Shown here in pieces: positions 1-6,756 of a stretch of 8,833 nucleotides of DNA. The stretch spans positions 1 through 8,833 of the forward strand of contig CALKKA010000116.1 of NCBI GenBank assembly GCA_937995495.1, written 5' to 3'. The position numbers and the translations under genes are program-made. The notes under the pieces are model-generated. The model searched no databases. It worked only from the letters and a program-made list of their open reading frames with translations, and was not told the origin of the DNA. The stretch's first letter is position 1. Each line of letters starts with the position of its first letter. The stretch is from an uncultured Phycisphaerae bacterium (GTDB lineage Bacteria > Planctomycetota > Phycisphaerae > Sedimentisphaerales > Anaerohalosphaeraceae).

Positions 1-24
1 GCGTTCTTTTCCATAAAAACACCG

Positions 25-53
25 TTGACAAAACTGGAATATGTCGATATAAT
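25..53 (+). promoter_or_regulatory. Consensus sigma-70 type promoter of the left-edge small RNA
   Basis: TTGACA at 25-30 and TATAAT at 48-53 are separated by exactly 17 nt, so both hexamers and the spacer match the housekeeping sigma consensus fully. The predicted transcription start is near 59-61. No + strand coding region follows; a structured segment ending in an intrinsic terminator does. This makes the pair a likely promoter for a short non-coding transcript rather than a chance match. Whether this organism's sigma factor prefers the consensus is assumed, not shown. Confidence 0.7.
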
Positions 54-59
54 TAGGCA

Positions 60-163
60 CTGATATCTAAGTCAAGGGCTATGGCTTTAATATAAACCTC
101 GGCGAGGCTAAGCGGGATTCCGTTTCCCCCCCCAGACGGACCTGCATTCCTCGCCACTTTTTT
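60..163 (+). ncRNA. Candidate small RNA, about 104 nt, family unknown
   Basis: The transcript is delimited by a consensus promoter (25-53) and a hairpin plus T6 tract ending at 163. It reads against the end of yjbQ and stops 37 nt before that gene's stop codon. Two foldable parts are visible. A small hairpin pairs AAGTC (69-73) with GGCTT (83-87) and has the 9-nt loop AAGGGCTAT. The large terminator hairpin is at 101-155 with a C8 loop (126-133). The only ORF inside is four codons (82-96), without a convincing ribosome binding site. I see no signature of SRP RNA, tmRNA, RNase P RNA, 6S RNA or tRNA. An action through the single-stranded 5' part or the C-rich loop is inference. The alternative is that the hairpin only terminates the convergent yjbQ operon, but the T tract favours the + direction. 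Confidence 0.6.
101..163 (+). terminator. Large intrinsic terminator hairpin with octa-C loop
   Basis: The outer stem GGCGAGG (101-107) pairs perfectly with CCTCGCC (149-155). After an internal loop (108-111 against 146-148), GCGGG (112-116) pairs with CCTGC (141-145), including one G-U. After a 2-nt bulge, TCCGTTT (119-125) pairs with AGACGGA (134-140), again with one G-U. The loop is eight C residues (126-133). The stem is followed by AC and then six T residues (158-163), as expected for rho-independent termination on the + strand. On the minus strand the stem is followed by a weaker, interrupted T-rich stretch, so it may also help end the yjbQ transcript. CCTC (97-100) just before the stem could pair with GAGG (104-107) and would compete with the outer stem. 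Confidence 0.7.
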
Positions 164-199
164 GCGCAGGGCTATCAAATCGCCGATAAAATAGTTGAA

Positions 200-607
200 T
201 TATCCTATTATATGAAGATTGACATGCCTGCTTCGGGGTCCGTCAAATTCACAGAAATACACACCTTGCCAGGTCCCCAATTTCAATTGCCCGTTCTGAA
301 TGAAAATCGTCTCGCTGGCTCCGACCAATGTGGACTTAACATGAGCATCGCTGTTACCTTCACTGTGGCGATATCCTTTTCGCAATTGGGGTAATAATTC
401 ATCCAAGGTGAGAAGAATATCGTGGGGGACATCCGGATCCGCATTTTCATTGATCGTGATCCCAGCGGTGGTATGGGGGCAAAAAACGATTGCAATTCCG
501 GCTTCAATATCCGTTTTTGAAACAGCCGCGGTAATCTCGGCGGTGATGTCGATCATTTCATTTCGCTGGTGTGTTTGAACGGTCAGGATTTCATTAAGAT
601 AGCTCAT
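200..607 (-). CDS. yjbQ: YjbQ family protein (UPF0047)
   Basis: This 135-aa protein covers the full YjbQ/UPF0047 domain at the usual family length. Conserved blocks are CPHTTAGITINENADP (residues 43-58), HSEGNSDAH (81-89) and LGTWQGVYFCEFDGPRSR (110-127). Conserved His45, Glu54, His81, His89 and Glu120 lie within them. Homologues form compact trimers with histidine-rich pockets. Some have been reported to have weak thiamine-phosphate synthase activity, and databases often name the family secondary thiamine-phosphate synthase, but the true cellular role is unsettled. The ATG at 605-607 is preceded by GAAGGA (616-621) with an 8-nt gap, so the start is well supported. It begins 24 nt after the argS stop and is probably the last gene of rsfS-argS-yjbQ. 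No signal peptide or membrane segment is seen; it should be cytosolic. Confidence 0.93.
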   Translation of the reverse strand: MSYLNEILTVQTHQRNEMIDITAEITAAVSKTDIEAGIAIVFCPHTTAGITINENADPDVPHDILLTLDELLPQLRKGYRHSEGNSDAHVKSTLVGASETIFIQNGQLKLGTWQGVYFCEFDGPRSRHVNLHIIG

Positions 608-631
608 ACAACTTTTCCTTCTGTAAGTCTG

Positions 632-2419
632 TTACATTTGCTCTACGATATCGATGCCCAGCAGTTCGGTCAGGCCATGCCTGATTGTGCGTGCCGTCAG
701 GTCACACAGGAGCAGGCGGACCGGTCGCTGTGCCGGGGTTGCTTTTAGGACAGGACAGGCATTATAAAAATGGCTGAATGTCTGCGCCAGATCATAGAGA
801 TAGCTTGTCAGGTAATTGGGGCGGCATTCTTCGGCGGCGATAGCGATGGCCTGGTCATATCGAATTAGCATTTTGGCCAGGTCTTTTTCTGCCTCACCAG
901 AAAAACTTATTTGAGTGATCCCGGTCAGTTCGCTCTGAATATCAACATCTTTACCTGTGGCTTTGCGTTCGATGGATTTGATTCGGGCGTAGGCATACTG
1001 CATGTATGGGGCAGTGTTGCCCTCCATTGCAAGCATCTTATCAAAGCTGAAAATGAAGTCGCTGTTGCGGTTGTTGGAGTAGTCGGCGTATTTCACCGCA
1101 CCAATGCCTACGACGCGGGCAATTTCTTTTTTCTGGTTCTCTGGCAGATCGGGGTTCTTTTCTTCGACAACGGCAGCTGCACGCTGAACGGCTTCGTCGA
1201 GGAGTTCTTTGAGTTTGACCGTGCCGCCGGTGCGGGTCTTAAACGGCTTACCGTCAGTACCCAGCATGGTGCCGAAGGTCACATGCATCAGGTCGATCTT
1301 GTCATCGGTCCAACCCGCCAGTTTCGCTGTTGCAAACAGCATCTGAAAATGCAGGGCCTGCCGTGCATCTGTGACATAAATCACCTTGTTGGCGTCCAAC
1401 TCGTTGATCCTGAACCGCAGGGCGGCTAGGTCAGTGGTCGCGTACAAGAAAGCACCATCAGACTTTTGAATGATAAACGGCAGGGGGGCACCATCTTTGT
1501 TTTTGAAATCACCTGGGAACACACATATTGCTCCATCAGATTCGACGGCAAGTCCTTTATTCTGCATTCGGTCAACAACACTGGCCAACTTCTCGGCATA
1601 AAAGCTTTCACCGCGTTCGTCGTTTTGATTCAGAGTAACCGAAAGATCTCGGTAGATGGGCAAATAGTGTTTACGGGATTCATCGACAATGTGCTTCCAG
1701 ACCGCCATCGTATCTTTATCGTGGGTGTGAAGCTTTACCACTTCCTCGCGGGCAGTTTGAGCGAACATGTCATCATTATCCGACTTTGATTTGGCATCTT
1801 GATAGAAGCTTTCCAGATCCGCAATTTCAAAAGATTCAGGATTTTCTAAGATATGCGGGTGTTGTTCTTTGAGAAGGGCAATCAGCATTCCAAATTGCGT
1901 GCCCCAGTCGCCGATGTGATTCTGACGAATGACGGCGTGGCCTTCGAATTCATAGAGACGGGCGATACAGTCACCAATGATAGTGCTTCGCAGGTGTCCT
2001 ACATGCATCTGCTTGGCGATATTGGGGCCGGAGTAATCAACGACGACGGTTTCGGGTGATTCAACTTTTTCGATACCCAGTCGATCATTGTCAGTGTTAA
2101 TTTTCAATAATCGCGTTTCAAGGAAGTCATCCTTTAGACGCAGGTTGATAAAACCCGGCCCAGCGATTTCAGGTGGTTCACAAATGTCAGCCAGTTCGAG
2201 TTGACCAATAATCTGTTCGGCCAATAGTCGTGGATTTTTTTTTATCTTTTTCGCTGCAGCCATCACGCCGTTGGCCTGATAGTCGCCAAATTTTGGATTC
2301 TTCGAAAGCGCCACCAAAGCAGGGCAGTCTGGTTGCCCGGTGACGGTTTGGATGGTTTGTGAGATACGCTGTTCCAGTATGTCCGTAAGTCTTTTCATAG
2401 AAGGGAAGCAATCATTCAT
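632..2419 (-). CDS. argS: Arginyl-tRNA synthetase
   Basis: This class Ia enzyme joins arginine to tRNA-Arg using ATP and releases AMP and PPi. The 595 aa cover the whole enzyme. The N-terminal Add1 domain (about 8-105) carries FGDYQANG (44-51). The HIGH signature appears as HVGH (139-142) after SGPNIAKQM. GTDGKPFKTRTGG (387-399) stands in place of KMSKS, as in most bacterial ArgRS. The DALR anticodon-binding domain runs from about 475 to the end, with NACPVL (553-558) and the typical C-terminus LGIDIVEQM. The first ATG (2417-2419) overlaps the rsfS stop by 8 bp. A second in-frame ATG at 2396-2398 gives MKRLTDIL and fits the family N-terminus better (588 aa). Neither start has a clear Shine-Dalgarno, so translational coupling to rsfS is likely. 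An A9 tract lies in codons 60-62 (2235-2243). yjbQ follows after 24 nt. Confidence 0.97.
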   Translation of the reverse strand: MNDCFPSMKRLTDILEQRISQTIQTVTGQPDCPALVALSKNPKFGDYQANGVMAAAKKIKKNPRLLAEQIIGQLELADICEPPEIAGPGFINLRLKDDFLETRLLKINTDNDRLGIEKVESPETVVVDYSGPNIAKQMHVGHLRSTIIGDCIARLYEFEGHAVIRQNHIGDWGTQFGMLIALLKEQHPHILENPESFEIADLESFYQDAKSKSDNDDMFAQTAREEVVKLHTHDKDTMAVWKHIVDESRKHYLPIYRDLSVTLNQNDERGESFYAEKLASVVDRMQNKGLAVESDGAICVFPGDFKNKDGAPLPFIIQKSDGAFLYATTDLAALRFRINELDANKVIYVTDARQALHFQMLFATAKLAGWTDDKIDLMHVTFGTMLGTDGKPFKTRTGGTVKLKELLDEAVQRAAAVVEEKNPDLPENQKKEIARVVGIGAVKYADYSNNRNSDFIFSFDKMLAMEGNTAPYMQYAYARIKSIERKATGKDVDIQSELTGITQISFSGEAEKDLAKMLIRYDQAIAIAAEECRPNYLTSYLYDLAQTFSHFYNACPVLKATPAQRPVRLLLCDLTARTIRHGLTELLGIDIVEQM

Positions 2420-2783
2420 CGATATTCAGTTGTTCGGCATCACCCCACAGCATTTCCAGGTTGTAATACTCTCGCTGGTCCGGGGAGAAAATATGGACTA
2501 CGACACTGACAAAGTCCAGCAGGATCCATTCGCCTTTATCGTACCCGGCAATACCAAACCGCTGATGGCCTTGTTTTTTTGCTTCTACGGAGATTTCATC
2601 GGCGACTGTCCGAGCCTGTCGAGCACTGGTGCCGGTGGCGATGACAAAGTAATTTGTCGCCGGGCTGATGCCTGTCAGATCTATCACCGTGATGTCTGTG
2701 CAGTTCCTTTCACGGGCGATGCGAGCAGCGTCAAGCGCTAGTGGTTTGTCTTCGGACCTCTTTTTTTTAGTTTTTTGAGTCAT
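2412..2783 (-). CDS. rsfS: Ribosome silencing factor RsfS (Iojap/YbeB family)
   Basis: This 123-aa protein binds uL14 on the large ribosomal subunit and blocks subunit joining, lowering translation in stationary phase or starvation. The family core is complete. DLTGISPATNYFVIATGTS (35-53) is the diagnostic central strand region. It is followed by GEWILLDFVSVVVHIFSP (84-101) and REYYNLEMLWGDA (104-116), which are the usual C-terminal blocks. The N-terminus is a short lysine-rich extension (QKTKKKR, residues 3-9) encoded partly by an A8 tract (2761-2768). The ATG at 2781-2783 is the only usable start, because the next Met is near the C-terminus. No good Shine-Dalgarno precedes it; the nearest purine-rich motif, GGAA, is about 14 nt upstream. 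It lies just beyond the hppA terminator and overlaps argS by 8 bp, so it heads the rsfS-argS-yjbQ unit. Confidence 0.95.
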   Translation of the reverse strand: MTQKTKKKRSEDKPLALDAARIARERNCTDITVIDLTGISPATNYFVIATGTSARQARTVADEISVEAKKQGHQRFGIAGYDKGEWILLDFVSVVVHIFSPDQREYYNLEMLWGDAEQLNIDE

Positions 2784-2810
2784 ATGGTGGTTGTTTCCGA
2801 GATTTTATCA

Positions 2811-2849
2811 ATAAAAACAGGGGCGTCCTTTAAAACAGGACACCCCTGT
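2811..2849 (-). terminator. Intrinsic terminator of hppA
   Basis: A 13-bp inverted repeat (2817-2829 against 2837-2849) encloses a 7-nt loop (2830-2836). On the transcribed minus strand the arms are ACAGGGGTGTCCT and AGGACGCCCCTGT, fully paired with a single G-U. The stem is followed directly by TTTTTATT. The hairpin begins 40 nt after the hppA stop codon and lies 28 nt before the rsfS start, so it should separate hppA from rsfS. There is no T tract on the other side, so it acts in one direction only. Confidence 0.92.
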
Positions 2850-2888
2850 AAGCTAATCGATTTATACTGCTGGGTCAAGCGGCAAAGG

Positions 2889-5360
2889 TTATCCGCCCAT
2901 ACCGAGCTTTGCGGCAATGATGGGGGCAAACTTGACAATAACACCGCTGAATACCACACTGACCATTGTCATCAGCTTGATCAGGATGTTCAGGCTCGGG
3001 CCGGAAGTATCCTTGAACGGATCACCAACGGTGTCGCCAACCACGCCGGCTTTATGGGCTTCAGAGCCCTTGCCGCCATGAGCGCCCTTTTCGATGTACT
3101 TCTTGGCATTATCCCATGCACCACCTGAGTTGTTCAGCATGATGGCCAGGGAGAAGCCAGCGGTCAATCCGCCAGCCAGCAGGCCCATGACACCTGCCAC
3201 ATCCAGCAGCAATCCGGTCAGAACCGGTACAATAATCGCCAGAGCCGAAGGAACAATCATTTCCTTTTGAGCGCCGGCGGTGGAAATGGATACACAACTG
3301 GCATAGTCAGGTTTTCCAGTGCCTTCCATAATACCCGGGATTTCCTTGAACTGACGGCGAACTTCGTTCACCATCGCGCCGGCTGCACGACCCACAGCCT
3401 TCATGGTCATTGCACAGAAGACAAATGCCATCATGGCGCCGATGAACAGGCCGCAGATCAATTTCGGGTTCATAATGCTCATGTTGTATGCCGTGACGAA
3501 GTCCATCACCTGAGCCGTTGTGACATTAGCGATCTCGACACCGTCCTGAACAACACCGTCAACCGCGGCAAACACCTTACTGCCAACTTCGTAGGTGCCA
3601 TTTTTAACGATGGTGACACCATCTTCCGCATATACATTATTGCCTGCAGCCAGTTTGCTGATCCAGATGCGGACTTCTTCGATGTAAGCGGCCAGCAGAG
3701 CCATGGCGGTCAAAGCGGCCGAACCAATGGCAAAACCCTTTCCGGTTGCGGCGGTGGTATTACCGAGTGAATCCAGGGCATCGGTACGCTTGCGAACTTC
3801 TTCGCCCAAGCCGGCCATTTCAGCGTTACCGCCGGCGTTGTCAGCAATTGGACCGTAAGCGTCGGTTGCCAGTGTAATACCCAGTGTACTCAGCATACCG
3901 ACAGCGGCAAAGCCGATGCCGTAAAGACCCATTGAAAGATCACTGAATCCGCCCGCGAAGGCGAATGCACAAATGATTCCGATGACGATCGTAATGACCG
4001 ACCAACCGGTCGAGAACATGCCGACGGCTAAACCATCGATAATCGCTGTGGCGGGGCCCATTTTGCACTGTTCGGCGATACCCTTGGTGGGCTTATATTC
4101 GTCAGAGGTATAGTATTCGGTGATCTGACCAATGACCACACCGGCGAGCAGTCCGGATACAACCGAACCGAAGATGCCCCAGGTGATCATGCCCATGTGG
4201 GCCATAATAGCCAGAACGACAAGAATCAGAACAGAACTGCCCAGTGTGCCTACCAGCAGAGCCTTAAGCAGTTGTTTCTGCGAAGCACCTTCTTTACACT
4301 TGACCATAAACATACCGGCGATTGACAGCACGATACCGATTGCGGCCACGATCATCGGGGCCACAACCGCCATCAGCGGATCGATGCCTTTAGCCAGTAG
4401 CGAGGCGGCCGGAAGGGCGGCACCTAGAGCGGCGGTGGCGAGAATCGAACCACAGTAGCTTTCGTAAAGGTCAGCCCCCATACCAGCGACGTCACCCACA
4501 TTGTCGCCTACATTGTCAGCGATGGTTGCAGGATTACGCGGGTCATCTTCTGGGATACCGGCTTCGACCTTACCCACAAGGTCAGCTCCGACATCAGCGG
4601 CCTTGGTGTAGATGCCGCCGCCGACACGAGCGAATAATGCCTGTGTTGAAGCACCCATACCGAAAGTGATCATTGTAGTTGTGATTTCTACCAGTTTATG
4701 ATGCGGATCCATGCCGGCTTTAACCAAATCCAGGCCGAGGAAAGAAAGACCGTTTGTCATATGTTCAGCTGTGTAAACCAGTTTGTCCAATATCAGATAC
4801 CAAAGGGCGATATCCAGCAGGCCAAAGCCAACCACGACCAGTCCCATCACAGCACCTGAACGGAAAGCAACGGTCAAACCTTTATTTAGACTTTCGCTGG
4901 CGCCTTGAGCGGTGCGAGCCGAAGCGTTGGTAGCGGTTTTCATGCCAAGGAAGCCGCACAAGCCGCTGAAGAATCCACCCGTCAGAAATGCAATAGGAAC
5001 AAAGGGATTCTGTACGCCTTTATAGGCCAGAAAAGCGAATATTGCCAGCAGGACAGCGAAAACCAGTGTAACGACCTTGTACTGGCGGAAGAGGTATGCA
5101 TATGCGCCTTCTCGAACATGTGTGGCGATTTCGATCATGGTTTCCGTGCCTTCCGGGGCACTCATCATCTTCTTGTAGAAGTAGACGGCCATAATCAATG
5201 CTGCGGCTGAGCAGAGGACAGCCAAAAGCGGTGCTGAAGGTGCGAATTTTGAGGCTAAACTTGCAGCATCCGTTCCAGCGGTAACCTCTTCAGCCATCGC
5301 TGTTGCAGACAAAGCCCACATGGGCAATCCCAACGCTACTGTTTTCAGTAGTCCTTTCAC
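2889..5360 (-). CDS. hppA: Membrane pyrophosphatase, K+-dependent, probably Na+-pumping
   Basis: This 823-aa integral membrane enzyme couples PPi hydrolysis to ion export. It has about 16 membrane helices and all catalytic motifs: DVGADLVGKVE (256-266), DNVGDNVGD (282-290), DNAGGNAEM (507-515) and GDTVGDPFKDTSGPS (775-789). Two known subtype markers can be read. In GNTTAATGKG (533-542), Ala537 and Gly540 mark K+-dependent enzymes; K+-independent ones have Lys and Thr there. In GADLYESY (295-302), Glu300 holds the gate-glutamate position typical of Na+ pumps; plant-type H+ pumps carry it later in the helix. Dual Na+/H+ transport remains possible. Residues 1-23 resemble a cleavable signal peptide ending ATAMA, compatible with an external N-terminus. 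A polar stretch of about 55 residues (about 571-625) lies between helices 12 and 13, probably outside the membrane. The start is GTG (5358-5360), with its own promoter and terminator. Confidence 0.96.
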   Translation of the reverse strand: MKGLLKTVALGLPMWALSATAMAEEVTAGTDAASLASKFAPSAPLLAVLCSAAALIMAVYFYKKMMSAPEGTETMIEIATHVREGAYAYLFRQYKVVTLVFAVLLAIFAFLAYKGVQNPFVPIAFLTGGFFSGLCGFLGMKTATNASARTAQGASESLNKGLTVAFRSGAVMGLVVVGFGLLDIALWYLILDKLVYTAEHMTNGLSFLGLDLVKAGMDPHHKLVEITTTMITFGMGASTQALFARVGGGIYTKAADVGADLVGKVEAGIPEDDPRNPATIADNVGDNVGDVAGMGADLYESYCGSILATAALGAALPAASLLAKGIDPLMAVVAPMIVAAIGIVLSIAGMFMVKCKEGASQKQLLKALLVGTLGSSVLILVVLAIMAHMGMITWGIFGSVVSGLLAGVVIGQITEYYTSDEYKPTKGIAEQCKMGPATAIIDGLAVGMFSTGWSVITIVIGIICAFAFAGGFSDLSMGLYGIGFAAVGMLSTLGITLATDAYGPIADNAGGNAEMAGLGEEVRKRTDALDSLGNTTAATGKGFAIGSAALTAMALLAAYIEEVRIWISKLAAGNNVYAEDGVTIVKNGTYEVGSKVFAAVDGVVQDGVEIANVTTAQVMDFVTAYNMSIMNPKLICGLFIGAMMAFVFCAMTMKAVGRAAGAMVNEVRRQFKEIPGIMEGTGKPDYASCVSISTAGAQKEMIVPSALAIIVPVLTGLLLDVAGVMGLLAGGLTAGFSLAIMLNNSGGAWDNAKKYIEKGAHGGKGSEAHKAGVVGDTVGDPFKDTSGPSLNILIKLMTMVSVVFSGVIVKFAPIIAAKLGMGG

Positions 5361-5368
5361 AGTTACAA

Positions 5369-5374
5369 TCCTTT
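5369..5374 (-). promoter_or_regulatory. Ribosome binding site that fixes the hppA GTG start
   Basis: On the minus strand AAAGGA (5369-5374) stands 8 nt before the GTG at 5358-5360. The residues encoded from that GTG form a complete signal-peptide-like N-terminus, so GTG rather than a downstream ATG is the probable start. Confidence 0.7.
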
Positions 5375-5428
5375 CGTTTAATTGCGGGTGAAATTTTCAA
5401 TAGATTATTTTTTTCGAAAATCGGGCGC

Positions 5429-5456
5429 AGTGTAGCCATTTCAGTTTGGTTTTCAA
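5429..5456 (-). promoter_or_regulatory. Candidate hppA promoter
   Basis: On the minus strand TTGAAA (5451-5456) and TACACT (5429-5434) are separated by 16 nt. Each hexamer matches the sigma-70 consensus at five and four positions respectively. The predicted start gives a leader of about 60 nt before the GTG. The 185-nt gap between argJ and hppA (5361-5545) holds no hairpin with a T tract, so argJ transcripts could also run on into hppA. A 10-bp palindrome, TTTTCGAAAA (5411-5420), lies in the presumed leader. Confidence 0.4.
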
Positions 5457-5545
5457 CCTTTTTATAGGTGTTTTTTGTTGAATATTTGTGATTGGCCTGA
5501 AATGACCCTTAATTTTGGCTATAAGTCACTTTGTGGCTGCCGTTT

Positions 5546-6748
5546 TTAGGTGTGGTAATCGGCATTTATGTGGACATATTCCCTGCTGAGATCGCAGCCA
5601 TAGCAAAAATCCTGGAACTTTCCGGCGTTCAGATCCACGGTGATAGTATGCTCCTTTTTTGAAATAATCCGGGACACCTCATTTGCGTTAAAATTTGTCG
5701 GCTTACTGTTTCGGAAGACGAAAATGTCTCCGATTTTGCAGGAAAGTTTGGCTGGGTCGAGTTTGACACCCGATGACCCAATAGCACAGACGATCCGGCC
5801 CCAATTGGGATCGGCTCCGTGTACAGCACATTTGACAAGATCATAATCTGCGATGGCGCGTGCAGCTTTGAGGGCTTCTTCTTTTTTGGCAGCGCCTTTG
5901 ATAACAACCTTAAACATCCGCGTTGCGCCTTCGGCATCTAAGGCCATCTGTTTAGCCAAGTCACCACATACAGTTGATAAAGCTTGGCAAAATTGTCGGT
6001 ATCCCGAATCCTGTTTTTTGATGGTTTTGTTTCCGGCCAGACCCGAGGAAAGAATCATTGCGGTGTCATTGGTACTTTGGTGCCCATCGACCGTTAGGCG
6101 ATTGAGCGAAACGCCGATCGCATTTTTAAATGCTTTTCCCAAAAGCGGCCGACTGATAGCACCATCCGTTGTAACGACGCAGATCGTTGTGGCCATATTG
6201 GGACCAATCATTCCGGCTCCCTTGGAAGTGGCTGCAATCGTAATCGCGTGGCCCTGAATGTCAAAAACTTTCGTTGCTTGTTTGGCTCGCGTGTCAGTTG
6301 TCATGATGGCTTTGGCGAAATTTAGTCCCATGGCCTGGCTGTCACTGAGTATTTGAACTGATTTACCGATGCCGGCAGTGATTTTGGTGATGGGGAGTTG
6401 ATGCCCAATAATACCGGTGGACGCAACGAGTACTTTTTCCGCACTTATCTGCAATTCTTTGGCAACTTTTCCGCACATAACTTTGGCAGTGGCCAGCCCT
6501 TTTTTGCCGGTGCAGGCATTGGCATTGCCGCTATTGACAACGGCGGCATAGATTGGGTTGTTAAGTACATGCTTTCGACACACTGTTACCGGGGCAGCCT
6601 CAATAGCATTGGTTGTAAAGACCGCCGCAGCCTTGGCTCCCGTGGGGCAGTAGAGCAATGCTAAATCCGGTTTGCCTGATTTTTTAACACCACAGTGCAA
6701 ACCCGCCGCCACAAATCCTTTGGGTGCTGTAATTGTCTTGTTGGCCAT
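5546..6748 (-). CDS. argJ: Bifunctional ornithine acetyltransferase / N-acetylglutamate synthase
   Basis: ArgJ moves the acetyl group from N-acetylornithine to glutamate, releasing ornithine and regenerating N-acetylglutamate for arginine synthesis in the cytosol. From the chosen start it is 400 aa, the usual length. Motifs are VVNSGNANACTG (70-81), STGIIG (110-115, with the oxyanion-hole Thr111-Gly112) and SKGAGMIGPNMATT (175-188). The precursor should cleave itself between Ala186 and Thr187, so that Thr187 becomes the N-terminal nucleophile of the beta chain. HGADPNWGRI (310-319) and the C-terminus INADYHT (394-400) are also typical. The frame is open up to an ATG at 6814, but AAGGAAG (6757-6763) lies 8 nt before the ATG at 6748, and the protein from there starts as the family does (MANKTITAPKGF). 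The longer version would overlap the upstream gene. It sits 19 nt after the carbonic-anhydrase-like gene. Whether it also uses acetyl-CoA (bifunctional) cannot be read from sequence alone. Confidence 0.95.
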   Translation of the reverse strand: MANKTITAPKGFVAAGLHCGVKKSGKPDLALLYCPTGAKAAAVFTTNAIEAAPVTVCRKHVLNNPIYAAVVNSGNANACTGKKGLATAKVMCGKVAKELQISAEKVLVASTGIIGHQLPITKITAGIGKSVQILSDSQAMGLNFAKAIMTTDTRAKQATKVFDIQGHAITIAATSKGAGMIGPNMATTICVVTTDGAISRPLLGKAFKNAIGVSLNRLTVDGHQSTNDTAMILSSGLAGNKTIKKQDSGYRQFCQALSTVCGDLAKQMALDAEGATRMFKVVIKGAAKKEEALKAARAIADYDLVKCAVHGADPNWGRIVCAIGSSGVKLDPAKLSCKIGDIFVFRNSKPTNFNANEVSRIISKKEHTITVDLNAGKFQDFCYGCDLSREYVHINADYHT

Positions 6749-6756
6749 TTTGGTCG

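Noticed and set aside
82..96. Four-codon ORF (Met-Ala-Leu-Ile) in the small RNA as an attenuator leader peptide
   Set aside because: No + strand gene follows the terminator for it to regulate, and the purine-rich AAGGG is only 3 nt from the ATG.
60..163. Small SRP RNA (4.5S-like), since size and hairpin form are similar
   Set aside because: The conserved apical GGAA-type tetraloop and the AGCAG-containing internal loop are absent on both strands; the loop here is eight C residues.
1223..1261. Loss of the KMSKS motif in ArgS as a sign of an inactive enzyme
   Set aside because: Most bacterial arginyl-tRNA synthetases lack a canonical KMSKS and have the GKPFKTR type seen here; every other motif is intact.
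911..1429. 172-codon open frame on the + strand
   Set aside because: It lies fully antisense to conserved argS sequence and shows no recognisable family motifs; it is a shadow of the synthetase.
3267..3770. 167-codon open frame on the + strand, His- and Cys-rich
   Set aside because: It is antisense to conserved hppA membrane and catalytic regions, and its composition follows from the complementary codons.
5361..5545. Riboswitch or terminator in the argJ-hppA gap
   Set aside because: Only a 4-bp hairpin (GGTT/AACC) and a 10-bp palindrome are visible, neither followed by a T tract, and no known riboswitch core is recognised.
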